This document shows, one piece after another, positions 45,286 to 56,700 of a stretch of DNA of 64,000 nt. The position numbers and the translations under genes were made by a program. The number at the start of each line of letters is the position of its first letter. Position 1 is the stretch's first letter. Source of the stretch: Zelonia costaricensis (Eukaryota > Euglenozoa > Kinetoplastea > Trypanosomatida > Trypanosomatidae); the NCBI GenBank assembly GCA_030849075.1, contig JASAOO010003476.1, positions 1 through 64,000 on the forward strand. The letters are read 5' to 3'. Below the pieces are notes generated by a model. The model saw only the letters and a program-made list of their open reading frames with translations, was not told where the DNA came from and searched no databases.

Positions 45286-48081
45286 TCAGCGTCGCTTGCG
45301 CTTGGCGGCCGCTTTGCCCTTGGTCGCGGCGAAGAGCGGCGATGGCGCCGGGGCCGCACCCGCACCGCCCTCCTGACCCAACGGCGACGCCCTACTCGCA
45401 CGGAGGCGGCGGAGCAGTGAGTTGCTGACGGTGGCGTGGGTGGCGCCGCTGCCGAGCTGCGCCGTCGCCACCTCCTCCGCCTCCCCGAGCTGCGAGGACG
45501 CCACCGATGACGGTGCCGTGTCGGAGTCACTGGCCGCGTCGGCACGCTGCACCGGCTGCCGCTGCGGCTGCGGGGCGCGCGGCGTACGAGAGGCTTCGCC
45601 ACGTGAGCACCTGGCCGGCGGCTGCATCTCCGGCGACGGCGTGCGTCCTCGCTTTCGCGTGGACGACTTCGCGGCAGTCCTCCCGCTGCTCCCGCCCGCG
45701 GTGTCGGCGGGTGAGGGGGGCGCGAGGAAAGTTACGTCGTGCAGGCGTCCGATGGGCGTCATGACCGCCTTGCGCTGCATCTCCCTCAGCGTCGCGGTGG
45801 CACTTGTGATGTGCTCCAGCACCATCGGCGCCTCCTCCAGCGCCTGCACCAGCGCCTCTATCGCCGCCTCCGCCGTGGCGTACTGCGGAGCCGGCGCCGC
45901 GGTGCCCTTCCCGTCCCCGGCTGCTGCTGCACCCCCATGCGGTGTCGTGCGGTGGCGCGTCGACGCACCCGCCGCTGTGGTGGCGCTGACGGTGCTGCTG
46001 ATCGACCCACTCGCCGCGAGGCTTGTGAGGAGGTCTGCCCCAGCCAGCCGCACCGCCTCCATCGCCGCCGTGCACGCCTGCACCTGTTCCAGTTGCACAC
46101 CGTCCGCGCTGGCTGCCAGCACGTCCCGTGCGTCCCGGCACGCCTCCTCGCACTGAGAGAGGTACGCCTGCACGCCGCGGCTGAGCGGCACGAGGGCAGC
46201 AAGAAAGTCGACGCGCGAGGTCGCGTCGGCCGGCGCACGCAGCGCCTGCCAGCGCAGACGCGCTGCCGTCGCCCGCGCCCCCCACACGTCCAACTCTGCC
46301 TGCGTCTCCTTGACCGACGGGTGGTCGGGGTAGCTGGCGCCGATGTACGTGTCGTGGTGCTCCTTCCACGCCGCAGCGACCTCCACGAACTCCGCGTTGG
46401 CCGCCGCAATGGCGTCGGCAGCGGTGCGCAGCAGCGTGTCCGCCGAGGCCCACGGCGTGCCGGGCGGCAGCAGCGCCTCCAGTGCATCAAGCGCGCGCTG
46501 CAAGGTCGCCGGCGGGTCGACGTAGCCGCCCAGCCGCGCCTCGTCCCGCTCCACGCGCTCCAGCACGCGAGCGAGCGCCTGCTGGGCCTGCCCGGTGGCC
46601 TCCTCCTGCGCGAGGGCGAGCTGCAGCGTGGTGAAGGACGGCAGCGATGCGAAGAGGGCGGAGCGTGACTCGAAGACGGACGAGGCGAGCCCCTCCGCGC
46701 TCGGTGCGCTCGAGGCACTGCCAACGTCCGGCACGTCGCGCTGCACGACGTCCACCGGCGTCACCTTCGCAAAGTAGACCACCGCGTTCTCGCGCTCGTA
46801 GCGGGAGAGGCCGAGGCACACGTTCTGCAGCAGCAGTCGGAGGTGCGGGAACACCTGAACGACGTCGGCCACCGCCGTGGCCGACTCGCTGCCACGACTC
46901 TCCCCGCCCTGGAGAAGGCCGTGCAGGCGCGGGTACGCGGTGGCCGGCTGCTGCGCCGGGGGCTCCCCCGCACTCCCATCCTCGTCGCCGTCCACGCCGC
47001 CGGTCGCCGTGCGCGACGGCCGTGTGGGTGCCGCACTGCCCCCGCTGCGGCCATCGCTGTGCTTCCCACCGCGCTCGAACAACGCCATGAGGCGCCGGCC
47101 CCACCACTGCCGCGATGCGTGCGCCTGCTCCGTGTGGGCGGCCTCGAGGCCCCACTGCGCGTCGCACGTGCGCAGCAGTGCGTCAGCGTACTGCATGTGG
47201 CCCAGCGCGTCGCCCATCTCCGCCACCTTCGCCGCCGTGCAGTACCACGTCGCCTTGTGGTAGTGGTACGCGGCGAGCAGCAGTGAGGGCAGGAGCTGCA
47301 TGGAGCTGTCGGCAGGCACGCAGGCGGGCAGCGGCAGCTGCGCCGCGTCGAAGGCGAGCCGCGCCAGCACGTCCGGCTTGTCCTTTGTGGAGGCGGAGGA
47401 GAGGGCGTAGATGTACTTGGCCACCGCCCCACACAGGGTGCTCAGCCCGCGCGCGGCATCCAGCGGGAGGTGACTGTGCAGCTGCCGCAGCGTGACAGCC
47501 GAGGGCGACGTCAGGTCCACGTGCAGGCCGTCCGCCCACTGCAGCACGTCCACGGCCAGCCGGCAGTGCTGCGCGGCGAGCTTCGCGTTCTGGTTCGGTG
47601 CCGCCACTGCACCACCACCAGCGCCGCTGCCGCGGTGCGCCGCAGACGCCGTGTCGGCGCGCACGCGGGACAGGAAGCTCAGCCCGGCCTCGATATGGAA
47701 GAGGGCCACGTTGTACAGCAGCACGAGCGCCTCGCCGCGGGCGGAGCCGACCGTGGCGCGCGGCGGACCGCCCGCCGTTCCAGCCCCCGGCGCGAGCTCG
47801 ACCGGCGGCACATCGAGCAGCTGACGCACACGCAGCGGCCACACGGCTGTCGCGCTGTCGAGGCCGCAGAGCAGCGCCACGTACTCCTGCACATCCCGCA
47901 TGCCACGTGTCAGGTTGGTAAACACCTCCGGTGCGGCAGCAGCGTACGAGTCCATCATAGCCAAGGCGTTGCGCACCCCGTCCGATGGGGCCTCGCGCAC
48001 CGCAGCGAGGGCGGTGGTGAGCAGTCGCGTCCAGCTCAGCGGCTCGTCACGCGTGGCGGCGGCGGGGACGAAGCTGTACAT
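45286..48081 (-). CDS. BRO1-domain protein (ALIX/Bro1-like) with basic C-terminal tail
   Basis: A protein of 931 residues starting MYSFVPAAATRDEPLSW. Residues 1 to about 390 form a BRO1 domain, including the hallmark block at 114-134 (ARGEALVLLYNVALFHIEA) and the later helix at 270-303 (AYHYHKATWYCTAAKVAEMG). An Ala/Ser/Asp-rich insert sits near 340-390. Residues about 440-720 are helical and resemble the V-shaped coiled arms of ALIX (ALAQEEATGQAQQALARVLE). BRO1 domains bind ESCRT-III (CHMP4/Snf7) and act in endosomal sorting, membrane scission or, for PalA/Rim20, signalling. The usual Pro-rich tail is replaced by Ser/Arg-rich sequence that ends in a strongly basic cluster (KGKAAAKRKRR), which looks like a nuclear localisation signal. 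Confidence 0.88.
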   Translation of the reverse strand: MYSFVPAAATRDEPLSWTRLLTTALAAVREAPSDGVRNALAMMDSYAAAAPEVFTNLTRGMRDVQEYVALLCGLDSATAVWPLRVRQLLDVPPVELAPGAGTAGGPPRATVGSARGEALVLLYNVALFHIEAGLSFLSRVRADTASAAHRGSGAGGGAVAAPNQNAKLAAQHCRLAVDVLQWADGLHVDLTSPSAVTLRQLHSHLPLDAARGLSTLCGAVAKYIYALSSASTKDKPDVLARLAFDAAQLPLPACVPADSSMQLLPSLLLAAYHYHKATWYCTAAKVAEMGDALGHMQYADALLRTCDAQWGLEAAHTEQAHASRQWWGRRLMALFERGGKHSDGRSGGSAAPTRPSRTATGGVDGDEDGSAGEPPAQQPATAYPRLHGLLQGGESRGSESATAVADVVQVFPHLRLLLQNVCLGLSRYERENAVVYFAKVTPVDVVQRDVPDVGSASSAPSAEGLASSVFESRSALFASLPSFTTLQLALAQEEATGQAQQALARVLERVERDEARLGGYVDPPATLQRALDALEALLPPGTPWASADTLLRTAADAIAAANAEFVEVAAAWKEHHDTYIGASYPDHPSVKETQAELDVWGARATAARLRWQALRAPADATSRVDFLAALVPLSRGVQAYLSQCEEACRDARDVLAASADGVQLEQVQACTAAMEAVRLAGADLLTSLAASGSISSTVSATTAAGASTRHRTTPHGGAAAAGDGKGTAAPAPQYATAEAAIEALVQALEEAPMVLEHITSATATLREMQRKAVMTPIGRLHDVTFLAPPSPADTAGGSSGRTAAKSSTRKRGRTPSPEMQPPARCSRGEASRTPRAPQPQRQPVQRADAASDSDTAPSSVASSQLGEAEEVATAQLGSGATHATVSNSLLRRLRASRASPLGQEGGAGAAPAPSPLFAATKGKAAAKRKRR

Positions 48082-48683
48082 TGGTCAGAGGAATAGATGC
48101 GCGTGTGTCTGTGTGCGTGTGTGTTGCGCGGCTGAAGGGGTATCTAAGGGAAGGGCGCGTGTGTTCGCGTTTGTGTCTGCGCTTGTGCGTTCGCGTTGGG
48201 TAGTGGGTCGAGTGTGCCCTGCGGCTATGAGGGCGTGGGTGGAGGGTGGTGGGGCGAGTGGGAGAGAGAAATGGGGGGGGATGCGCAGTTCATGGAAGAG
48301 GTCAGTAGTGTGAGGAGGAGAGGCATGGAACATCATGTGCGGTGCCGGCTGTGCGCAACGATGTTGTGCACGATCCGCGACTCGCAAGGGCGTGCCAGTC
48401 GCTGCTCGTCGAACCCGATGTGCTGAGCGAGGACGTGTGCGAGTGTGTGTAGTTGTTTGTGTTTGAGGGAGCGGCAATGGCGGGCCCTCGCACAGCCGCG
48501 GCTGCCGACACGTTCTTAGCGAGAAGACGATGAGAAGAGAGAGAGAGACCATTCAGGTTCGAGGAAGCGGAAGCAGAAGCAGGTAGCGGGGTACTGTGCT
48601 TGTGTGTGTGGTGTGTGTGTGTGTGTGTGTGTGCGTGATGGTGGTCTGTGTGAGAGACGGGCAGCACCCTCCACACAGTCTTC
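48082..48683 (-). other. Spacer between methyltransferase and BRO1 genes
   Basis: GT runs on the + strand (48101-48125, 48601-48632) read CA on the coding strand. C/T-rich sense sequence ends in AG opposite 48132-48133 and 48143-48144, both plausible acceptors for the BRO1 gene. No gene is seen. Confidence 0.6.
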
Positions 48684-50006
48684 TCACGCCACCTGCCGGC
48701 TCTTCAAGGGTTGCACGACGACCTTGTCGATTCGAATGAGGCTACACGTGGAGGCGGTCAGCGAGGAAAGCATGCGCAGCTCACGCAGCACCGTCTGCAC
48801 GTCGCGCACCTCCTCGGTCACACGCAGGTGCGGTGCCGCGGGGTGCCCACTGCGGATGCGGTCTGTGAAGTACGCCATGCCGTCGCGATGCGCCTCGCAG
48901 CAGAGCAGGGCCGTGCCGCCAGGCCGCAGAAGCGCCTCCAGCGCAGGCGAGACGTGTGCCCCGATGGCGTGGTCGTACACGACGTCGCTGGCCACAACGA
49001 GGTCGTACTGTCCATGCAGCGCGTCCGGAACGTTCATGAAGTCCAGGCACCACGGACGCACCTGCACGGCCGCGTCGTCGCCCGACACCATCTGCGCGAT
49101 CGCCGGTCCGTTGCGCAGCTCGAAGGAGCGCTGTGCCTCTGCGACTACGGTGACCGAGACGTCCGTCACGTCCAGCACGCACCGCAGGGCGGCGCGCGCA
49201 CACCCGCCGTTAGCGTCCCCGCTCACGCATCGGCGTGCAAGCAGGGAGGCCAGAACGAGCGAGACGAGCGCCGGCCCGCAGCCGAGCTCGATGACGCGCA
49301 GCGGTCGGTGCTCTGCCGCCTGCACGTGGTGGGCGAAGTCTGCGACACACGTCTTGAAGTTCTCGACGAGGTAGAGGGCGAGGCCCACCGCGCCGGCCCA
49401 CAACACCGCCCCCGTCTCGCCGCTGGAGTAGTCGGCGAAGCCAAAGCACGCGCGCAGCACCGATGCCGAGGCGTGCCCATCGCAGCACTCGGTGGCCGTG
49501 AGGTTGATCTCCAGCGCGGTGTCGGCGCAGCGACACGCCACCCCGTTGCTGCAGTTGGCCAGGGCTTTGCTGGAAGCCTGCAGCAGCGCCTCGACATCCC
49601 ACGCACCGCCACATGCGCCGTCTTCGTTGTCAAGCGCGCCGTCCCCCACTGACGCAGCCGCGGTGCTGTCCGCCACCTCGAAGCCGCCGCTGACGATGCA
49701 CTTGGTGAGCCGCGTGAGAAGAGGCTGCAGGCGCCGGCAGAAGTGGGGGTCGGCGCCCCCCATCGACCCGAGCGCCCCGTACGCGCTGAGGTCGCCCAGC
49801 AGCTGCGTGAGGCGCTCCCAGAGCTGCACCGTTGCCTCGTCGCACGACTGCAGCGCGCCGTCGCGGCCCTTAGCGCGGCGCTCCGCGGCCAGCACCATCT
49901 GCTCCAGCAGCGCCTCTGCCTTGTCGTCGGAGCCGTAGCGGGCCTCGATGCAGCGCAGGGGGGCGTCGGTGGTCCGCTGCAGCGCGACGTTGCTGGTGCG
50001 CAGCAT
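48684..50006 (-). CDS. METTL21-type (Methyltransf_16) protein methyltransferase
   Basis: A protein of 440 residues. The seven-strand SAM-dependent fold lies in the second half. Residues 198-213 (TGAVLWAGAVGLALYL) match the W-x-x-A-x-x-L-A lead-in of this family. Residues 238-250 (VIELGCGPALVSL) are the SAM-binding motif I. Residues 335-345 (DLVVASDVVYD) are the D/E-x-x-Y-type motif that marks METTL21-like lysine methyltransferases. The N-terminal 190 residues have no recognised domain but are ordered, with an acidic Gly-rich stretch near 120-136. Relatives methylate non-histone proteins such as HSP70, elongation factors and VCP; the substrate here cannot be told. The start is the first ATG, about 46 bases after an AG opposite 50053-50054 that follows a C/T tract. 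Confidence 0.85.
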   Translation of the reverse strand: MLRTSNVALQRTTDAPLRCIEARYGSDDKAEALLEQMVLAAERRAKGRDGALQSCDEATVQLWERLTQLLGDLSAYGALGSMGGADPHFCRRLQPLLTRLTKCIVSGGFEVADSTAAASVGDGALDNEDGACGGAWDVEALLQASSKALANCSNGVACRCADTALEINLTATECCDGHASASVLRACFGFADYSSGETGAVLWAGAVGLALYLVENFKTCVADFAHHVQAAEHRPLRVIELGCGPALVSLVLASLLARRCVSGDANGGCARAALRCVLDVTDVSVTVVAEAQRSFELRNGPAIAQMVSGDDAAVQVRPWCLDFMNVPDALHGQYDLVVASDVVYDHAIGAHVSPALEALLRPGGTALLCCEAHRDGMAYFTDRIRSGHPAAPHLRVTEEVRDVQTVLRELRMLSSLTASTCSLIRIDKVVVQPLKSRQVA

Positions 50007-50759
50007 CGCGGGAGTGAGTAGTGGGGGAGGGGAGCCGAGGTTGAGTGTGTGTCTGTAGGTGGGAGAGGAGGCGATAGGCGTGGGGCTCGAAGGAAACACT
50101 GTACTTCCTGTTCTTGCGACGACGTGTGGTGTGTGAACTGACACACGATGAGAGTGTTTGTGTGTGTGTGTGTGCACTCTGAGGAGGCGGACGCCGGGGG
50201 GAGGGTGGGGGGGGGTGAGCAGCGACTGATGCGCCACCCGCTGTGCATCCGTGTGCACCGGGGGGGGGGCGAGGAGGGGAAGGAGGCAAAGTGGGTTGAG
50301 AGCGGTGTTGAGGCAAGGCGCTCGGCGACGCCCCGGCCACGGCACGTCACCACGGCAGCTGCATCAGCACGTGCATGCTTGCGCACGGCACGCACCGCTT
50401 CCACGTTGCTCTACAGCAGCAAATCCCAAGGGTGCCGTGAGGGAAGCGTGTGTGTGTGTGGGGTGGGTGGGAGGTGGTCACGTGCTAGCGCGCCTGCTGC
50501 ACTCCGCCCAGCATCACGCCTCTCCCCTCGACTGCCCCGCTGCCATCAACGAGTGGAGGCGAGCCCGATGTGCCACAAGGGGAGGCGTCTTGTGCTGCTT
50601 TATACGGAACAGGAGCGTTCACAAACGCACACCCACTCACACCCTCGCACACGCGCAGTAGTGACGATGCGGTGGGGCTGCTGTTCGGCACAGCGCCGCC
50701 ACCCCCCAAAATGGTTCACCGCTCGAGCCGCCACGCCTCGCATCTCGGCCCCATCGACG
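50007..50759 (-). other. Spacer between the HEAT-like giant and the methyltransferase
   Basis: GT runs on the + strand (50157-50174, 50448-50460) read CA in sense. C-rich sense tracts are present opposite 50195-50275. No gene is seen. Confidence 0.6.
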
Positions 50760-53700
50760 TCACGCACAGGACGACTCCATGAAGGCGCGGAGCTGCAAGG
50801 CCTTGGCGCTGCCCAAGCCGCGAATCGCTTCTCGCAGCGCCGCCCCAGCGGATGGCGCCACCACCCGCAAGAGATGCTGACCCACCGGCCGCAGCGCCAC
50901 GGCGAAGGCGACGGCGAGGGGGGTGGCAAGTGCCTGCACGACATACCGCAGCACCACCGCAATCGCCTCTGCCGCGGTGGAGGCCGGTCCTGCCGCGTCC
51001 GCCGTCCACCCTAGAAGCAGCTCGCACAGCAGCGGGCCGCAGCGCAGCACCACCACCGCCGCATCCTCACCACCGCCGAGGGCAGAGAGAACTGCGAGCA
51101 CCAGCTCCGCCTGGGCTCGGTGCCGCGGCACGCAGGCCCGCAGCGACGCAGGTGCGGCCGGCGCGCTGGTGCTGTTATTGCCGCTGCTGCCGTCGCTGCT
51201 GCTCGCCGCGCTGTCCTCCACACCGAAGAGATACTGCACCGTGCGCAGGGGGTCGCGAGCCTCGGCCAGCACCTGGAGAAGCAGCGGCCACGCGGCGCGG
51301 TCCGACAGCACCGACCGCAACTGCAGGGCGTCCCCACCGACGCCAGCGTCCGCTGCGCTTCGCTCGACGAGCAGCAGCGCCGCGGGCGACGTCAGGGCCA
51401 GCGCACGCACCTCGGCCGGCCCAGCGCGGCGTCGGTACGCGTGCAGGGCGCGGTGCAGCTGCGCCACGACATCGCGTGGCAGCGCAGTGACGAGGGACTC
51501 GGCCGAAACGTGCGCGAGGAGCGGTGTCAGCGAGCTCTGCGTGATGCCTGCGGTGAGGCCGATGCAGAGCAGCGATGCCGCCGCCTCGGTGCGCCACGCG
51601 GCAGCGACGTCGGTGTCCTCCTTCAGTGCGGGCTGCACCCGCTCCAGCAGCGCCGCCGCGGCGTCGTGCGCGATGGGGACGGCGGACACGACACGCAGCA
51701 GTGCCGTCACAGTGGGTCGCAGTGCCACTGCGGATGGCGACGCCGACCCGGCAGAGGAGGACAGGCAGCCTTGCAGCTTCTCTTGTGCGAGCTGCGCGAG
51801 CAGGCGCTGGTGATGTACGGTCAGCTTGCTGCTCAAGGCAACAACACATGTCAGCGCGTTGCCGTCGAACGGCGCCGAGGCCGCGTCCGTGGGCGGCGCC
51901 AGCGGTAGTGTGCTGAGCACCAGCACCGCCAGGCAGCCCGCGGCGTATCGCAGTGCAGGCCCCAGCACGGCGCTGAGCGGCTCCTGTGTGAGCAGCACGA
52001 CAGCCTGCAGCACGTCCCCGGCACTCACCGACATGCGTGCCCCGTACACGGACGAGGTTGCAGAGGCGCCGTCCTCGTCGTCGTCTCCGTCGTCGCCCCC
52101 GCAGCCGTCCCCGGCACGCCACCCCAGCCCGAGCGTACCGGCTGCCTGCACGTACCCGTTCGCCAGCGACGTGGCCGTGATGAAGCGCTCGCACAGCAGC
52201 GTCAGCGCGGCTTGGCACGGCGGCGTCGTCAGTGCGTGCAGCAGCGAGAGCTGCGACGAGTCCGCCACCACCGCCGGCTGCCGCGACGGCGACGGGGCCT
52301 CTGCCGCGCTGCCAAACTCCGCCTGCGATGCCGCGGCGTGGGCCACCTTGGCCAACGCCACCATCACGTGGCCGCCGCTGCCGCCGCCTGTCATGAGGAA
52401 CCCGCGCCGCCTCTCGGTCAGGCGGTGGCAGGCGTGCAGCAGGAGCAGCAGCGAGCGCAGCACTCGCCGGCACGAGCTCGCATCGGCGAGGTTGCAGCGG
52501 CTGTATTGAACCGCCAGCGCCGTGCAGCCCTCCAGCGTCAGCAGGCCGTGCTGCAGCACCGTCGTGAGTCCCACCACGAGCTGCGTCTTCCACGGCAGCA
52601 GCACGGGGGTGGGGCGAGCGGCGCCCTTCGACTGCGCACAAGTCCCCCACACGACGAGCACCTCGTGCAACACGGCTATTGTTGAGGTCTGCACTTCAGG
52701 GTGCATCTCGACCAGCTGGACGGCGGCCACCACCATGGGCAGCAGCTCTCCCCGCACCTCGGCCATGCCCGGTGTGTCCGCCGCCGCCGCCGCCGCTGTG
52801 AGTGCCGGGCTCCCCAGCGTGTGCACAACGCCGTACATCAGCCACATGGCCGCCTCCTTCGCCGCGATGTCGAAGGTGAGGGCGGAAGCTGCAGTGGGTG
52901 CACCGCCCACCTCCGCCGACGCCGGTCCGCCGTTCGCAGCCCCGGCGTCGCTGAGGATGCCACCACCGAGCCCTTCATCGGCGTACTCGGCCGCGTACTC
53001 CTCCGCGCCCTCGGCGTCGCTGCCGCCCCCCGCGTGTCCGCCATCGCTGGTGTCGCCATCCTCCACTGCGGCGAACATGTCCGCGTCGCGCTTCGCGATG
53101 TCGACCTGCACATCGGGCGAGCGGGCCTGGAGTACCGTGTGCAGCCCGCGCACGTACGGCAGCAGCGCAGACAGTGCGTGCGGGGCTGCGTCGGGTGTGC
53201 CCGTCACGGCGAACAGCGCCGTGTACACGGACTGCCCCACCGCCACCCACGCCCGCCGCGTGGCGGCCCTGACGGCCACGTCCACCTGCACGGCGACGTC
53301 GACGGGGCTCAGGAGGTGCGCACCGGTGCACCGCGGCGCTTCGCTGCCGCACGAGGCCCCCTCGATGGACTCCAGCCAGAGCGTCGCGAGGCGGCGGGAA
53401 ACTGCATCCGCACGGGCGGTGCGGCGGCGCAGCGGTGCGGCGGCGTCCTCCTCGGCGGTGACGTACTCGAGGCACAGGCGGAGGAGCAGCGGCCAACACG
53501 CCGAGTCGTGCGCGGCGACGGGTGAGGACGGCGAGCGCGCCGCCGACCCCCTTCGCGTGAAGGCGCACACGGCATCCAAGGCCGCCACCGCCGCGAGCGG
53601 CGCCACGACGCGCTGCCCGTGCAGCACGACCGCGAAGCTCTCCTGCAGCAGCGCCAGCGCCGTGCCGTGGCGCACTGCGAGGCTGTTCATGCCGCACGCG

Positions 53701-56700
53701 CCTGGGAACGCTGCCCAGAGCTGCTGCACAGCCGTCAGCATGCCCAGCGCAGACGGCGGCGACCACCACAGGCGGTTCGTCGCCGCCATGGGGCTCAGCA
53801 CCACGGCGGCGAGCCCGTCGCTCAGCGCCGCCTCCACCTCCGCCGGGTACGCGTGGGCGAGGCGGAGGGAGACGAGCACGAGCAGCGGCGCGGCGGCCGG
53901 CGTAGACGTCATCGCCGTCGGCGCGCTGCCGCCCAGCTGCTTCCACGCCTCGGCCAGCAGCGAGGTGGCAAGTGGCAGCGTGGGACAGCTCTCGATGCTC
54001 GCTTCTCCACCCCCCTTCGCTGCTGCCGCCGCCTCACACCGCCCCGCCCCTGCGCCACTGCCAGCGGCAGCGGCTTCATGATGACAGCTGTGTACCTCGC
54101 CCAGCACCATGAGGGCCCCCACCACGTCATACACCTGCGACTTGCCCACCAACTCCTGCGCCACGGCGCTCACCGTCTGGCTCGTGTGCGCGTCCGCCTG
54201 GCCTGTGCACACGAGGCACTGGCCCAGCACGCGGGCAGCGATCAGGCGCACCTCGACCGCGGTCCGCGCAGCCACCGGCACGAGCGAGGCCGCGAGCGTC
54301 TGCCAGCGCTTCACCTCTGCCTTCCACACCTCGTGTTCCCACAGACCCGCCGCCGTCGCTGGCATCGCGCCGGGCACCGCCTCACGGAGGAGCTGCGCCA
54401 CCGTGCACAAGCTATTCCACAGCGCCGTATCGCGCCGCAGCGCACGCCGCGCCTCCGCCTCCGCGCTCTCTGCCGCGGTTGCCGCCGCCGCCGTCGCCGT
54501 CGCGTCGCTCGCTGCCGCGAAGACGTCGAAGAGGTCCGTCTTCACGGAGGCGAGCAGCGCGACGCAGACGTCGATGGCGGCGGGGCCGCGCTGCAGGAAG
54601 TGCCGCAGCGTCCAGCACAGCAGTCGCACCGCGTGTCCACCGCAATCCTCCACAGGACGCGTCGGCGCCTCTGCCGCGGCAGAGCTTACACCGCCCGTCG
54701 TCTCGTCGGCCGTCGTGCGGGGCAGCAGGTCACGGCGCACGAGGCGCATGGACTGCGCCGCCGACCCGACAGCAGCGCCGTACACCTCGGCGAAACTCAG
54801 CACCGGAAGCCCCTGCGCACACGCCGCGGCGATGTCCTTCACGGCCTGCCCGGCGAGCCAGCGCAAGCTTCCGTCGTCGCGGCACGTCAGCCATGGCCGA
54901 CTGGCGACGAGGTCGAAGACGGCGCCGCGGCACACCGCGAAGTACGCCGCCGCCGCCGCCGACGACGTCGCCGTTGTGGGCGACGCCGCGCCATGTGCAC
55001 GGGTGCCGTTGTAGTGCGAGGCGAGGCGCGCCTCCAGCAGGCCCACGGCCAGCATCCGCTCCGTGTCGCTCACAAGCGGGGCACGGCGTAGCATCACGCA
55101 CGCCGCCGTGACGGCCTTGTAGTACGCGATCGTTGGCGCCGGGCTGCTGACGAGGAGGTTCATGAAGCCCAGGGTGCAGGGCTGCAGCTCGTCGCGAATG
55201 GTGCCGAGTACGGCGGCGGTGCTGCCCCGCAGGAGGTCGTACAGCAGCTCCGTCAGGCGGAAGATCAGCTCGGCCTGGCGGTAGTGGATGTCGTGCACCG
55301 CGCGAGGCGGGTCGCCACGGCTGAGGCGCAGCAGCAGTCGCAGACAAACGTGCACAAGAGAGACGCGGTCCGCCTCGCCGAGCCCGTCCTCACGCGCCGC
55401 GTCCAGGAGGGCGCGCATGTGCAGCTGGAAGGTGAGCGTGTTCGCCACGTCGGCGCTGTCGATGCGGGCACACTGGTGCTGCAGGTGGCGCGCGTAGAGC
55501 AGGTTCGTGCGTGCCACGGCCCCAAGCACCTCCACACCGGTGTGCAGCAGACTCGGCGTCGTCTTCACCGCCGCCAACACGTCGTCGGCCACGTTGAACC
55601 CAATCTCCAGCGAAGACGCGACGGTGCGCACGACGCCCTGCAGCGCCACCATCGCGGTGCGCGCCACGGCCCGGTCCTCGCCGGAGCGCTGCACGTAGCC
55701 CCGCAGCGCATCCGCGAGCACGACGCGGAAGCCGTTCGAGGGCAGCTGTGCGGCCCACTCGAGCATCGCGTCCGCGAGAAGACGCGGCATGTACGCACGG
55801 GCGTCGTCGGCGAAGGGCACGAGCAGCACGAAGCAGCACCGAATCGCGTCGGCGGTGGTGGCCGGGGTGGCGCAGCGGCTGCAGAGCGTCGCCAGGGCGG
55901 TGGCCAGCGCGCGCTGCGCAGCACGCGTCATTCGCTCGTTGAAGCAGCGCTGCACGACGCGACTGCCTTCCACGGCGTCAGAGCCCCCAAAGTACTGCCA
56001 ACGCACGCCGCGCTGGCCCGCCTGCGGGCCGGCCCCCGACCCCGCGCCACTGCCCACACCGCCTCCACCGCCCAGCGAGCCGACGCCGCCACCAGCGCCA
56101 CTGCCACGGTGCCCACCGCGCTCCTCACCGCGTGCCTTCGAGCTCGACGCGGCGACGCAGAGCAGCACATCGGCCACGCAGTCCACGGTGAAGTCGCTCT
56201 GGTAGAGTGCCAGAAGGTACCCCATGGCGACGCCCACGTCGTGCAGCTCCTCGTCCGCCACATCGAAGACAGACGCATCATCGCAGAGCTCCAGCAGCGC
56301 ATCCATCAGCGCGTACGCGGCCCCAGGCGACGGCACATGCAGTCCGGCCTCCATCAGCGTGCGCAGCGAGCACGCGGCAGTCATGCGAACAATCATGTCG
56401 CCACCCCGGTTGCACCCGCGCTTGACGTACTCCATCACCTCGTAGCTGCACGCCTGCGCGCCGTGTGCGCCGGGCTGGTGCTGGAGGATGGCCGGCAGTG
56501 CCCGGAACGCGAGGAGGCGCCCCTCCAGCGACACCATGTTCAGCGAGTGCGGCAGCTGCGATTTTCGAAAGGCGGGCAGCGGGGAGCCGGTCTGGTGCCA
56601 GCGCAGCAGCACCGGCAGCAGCTGCAGCGCGCCACACAAGCTGGCCATGGCCGTGGCCGTGCTGCTGCCGGCGGTGTCACGTGCCAGTGACGTGACGGCC

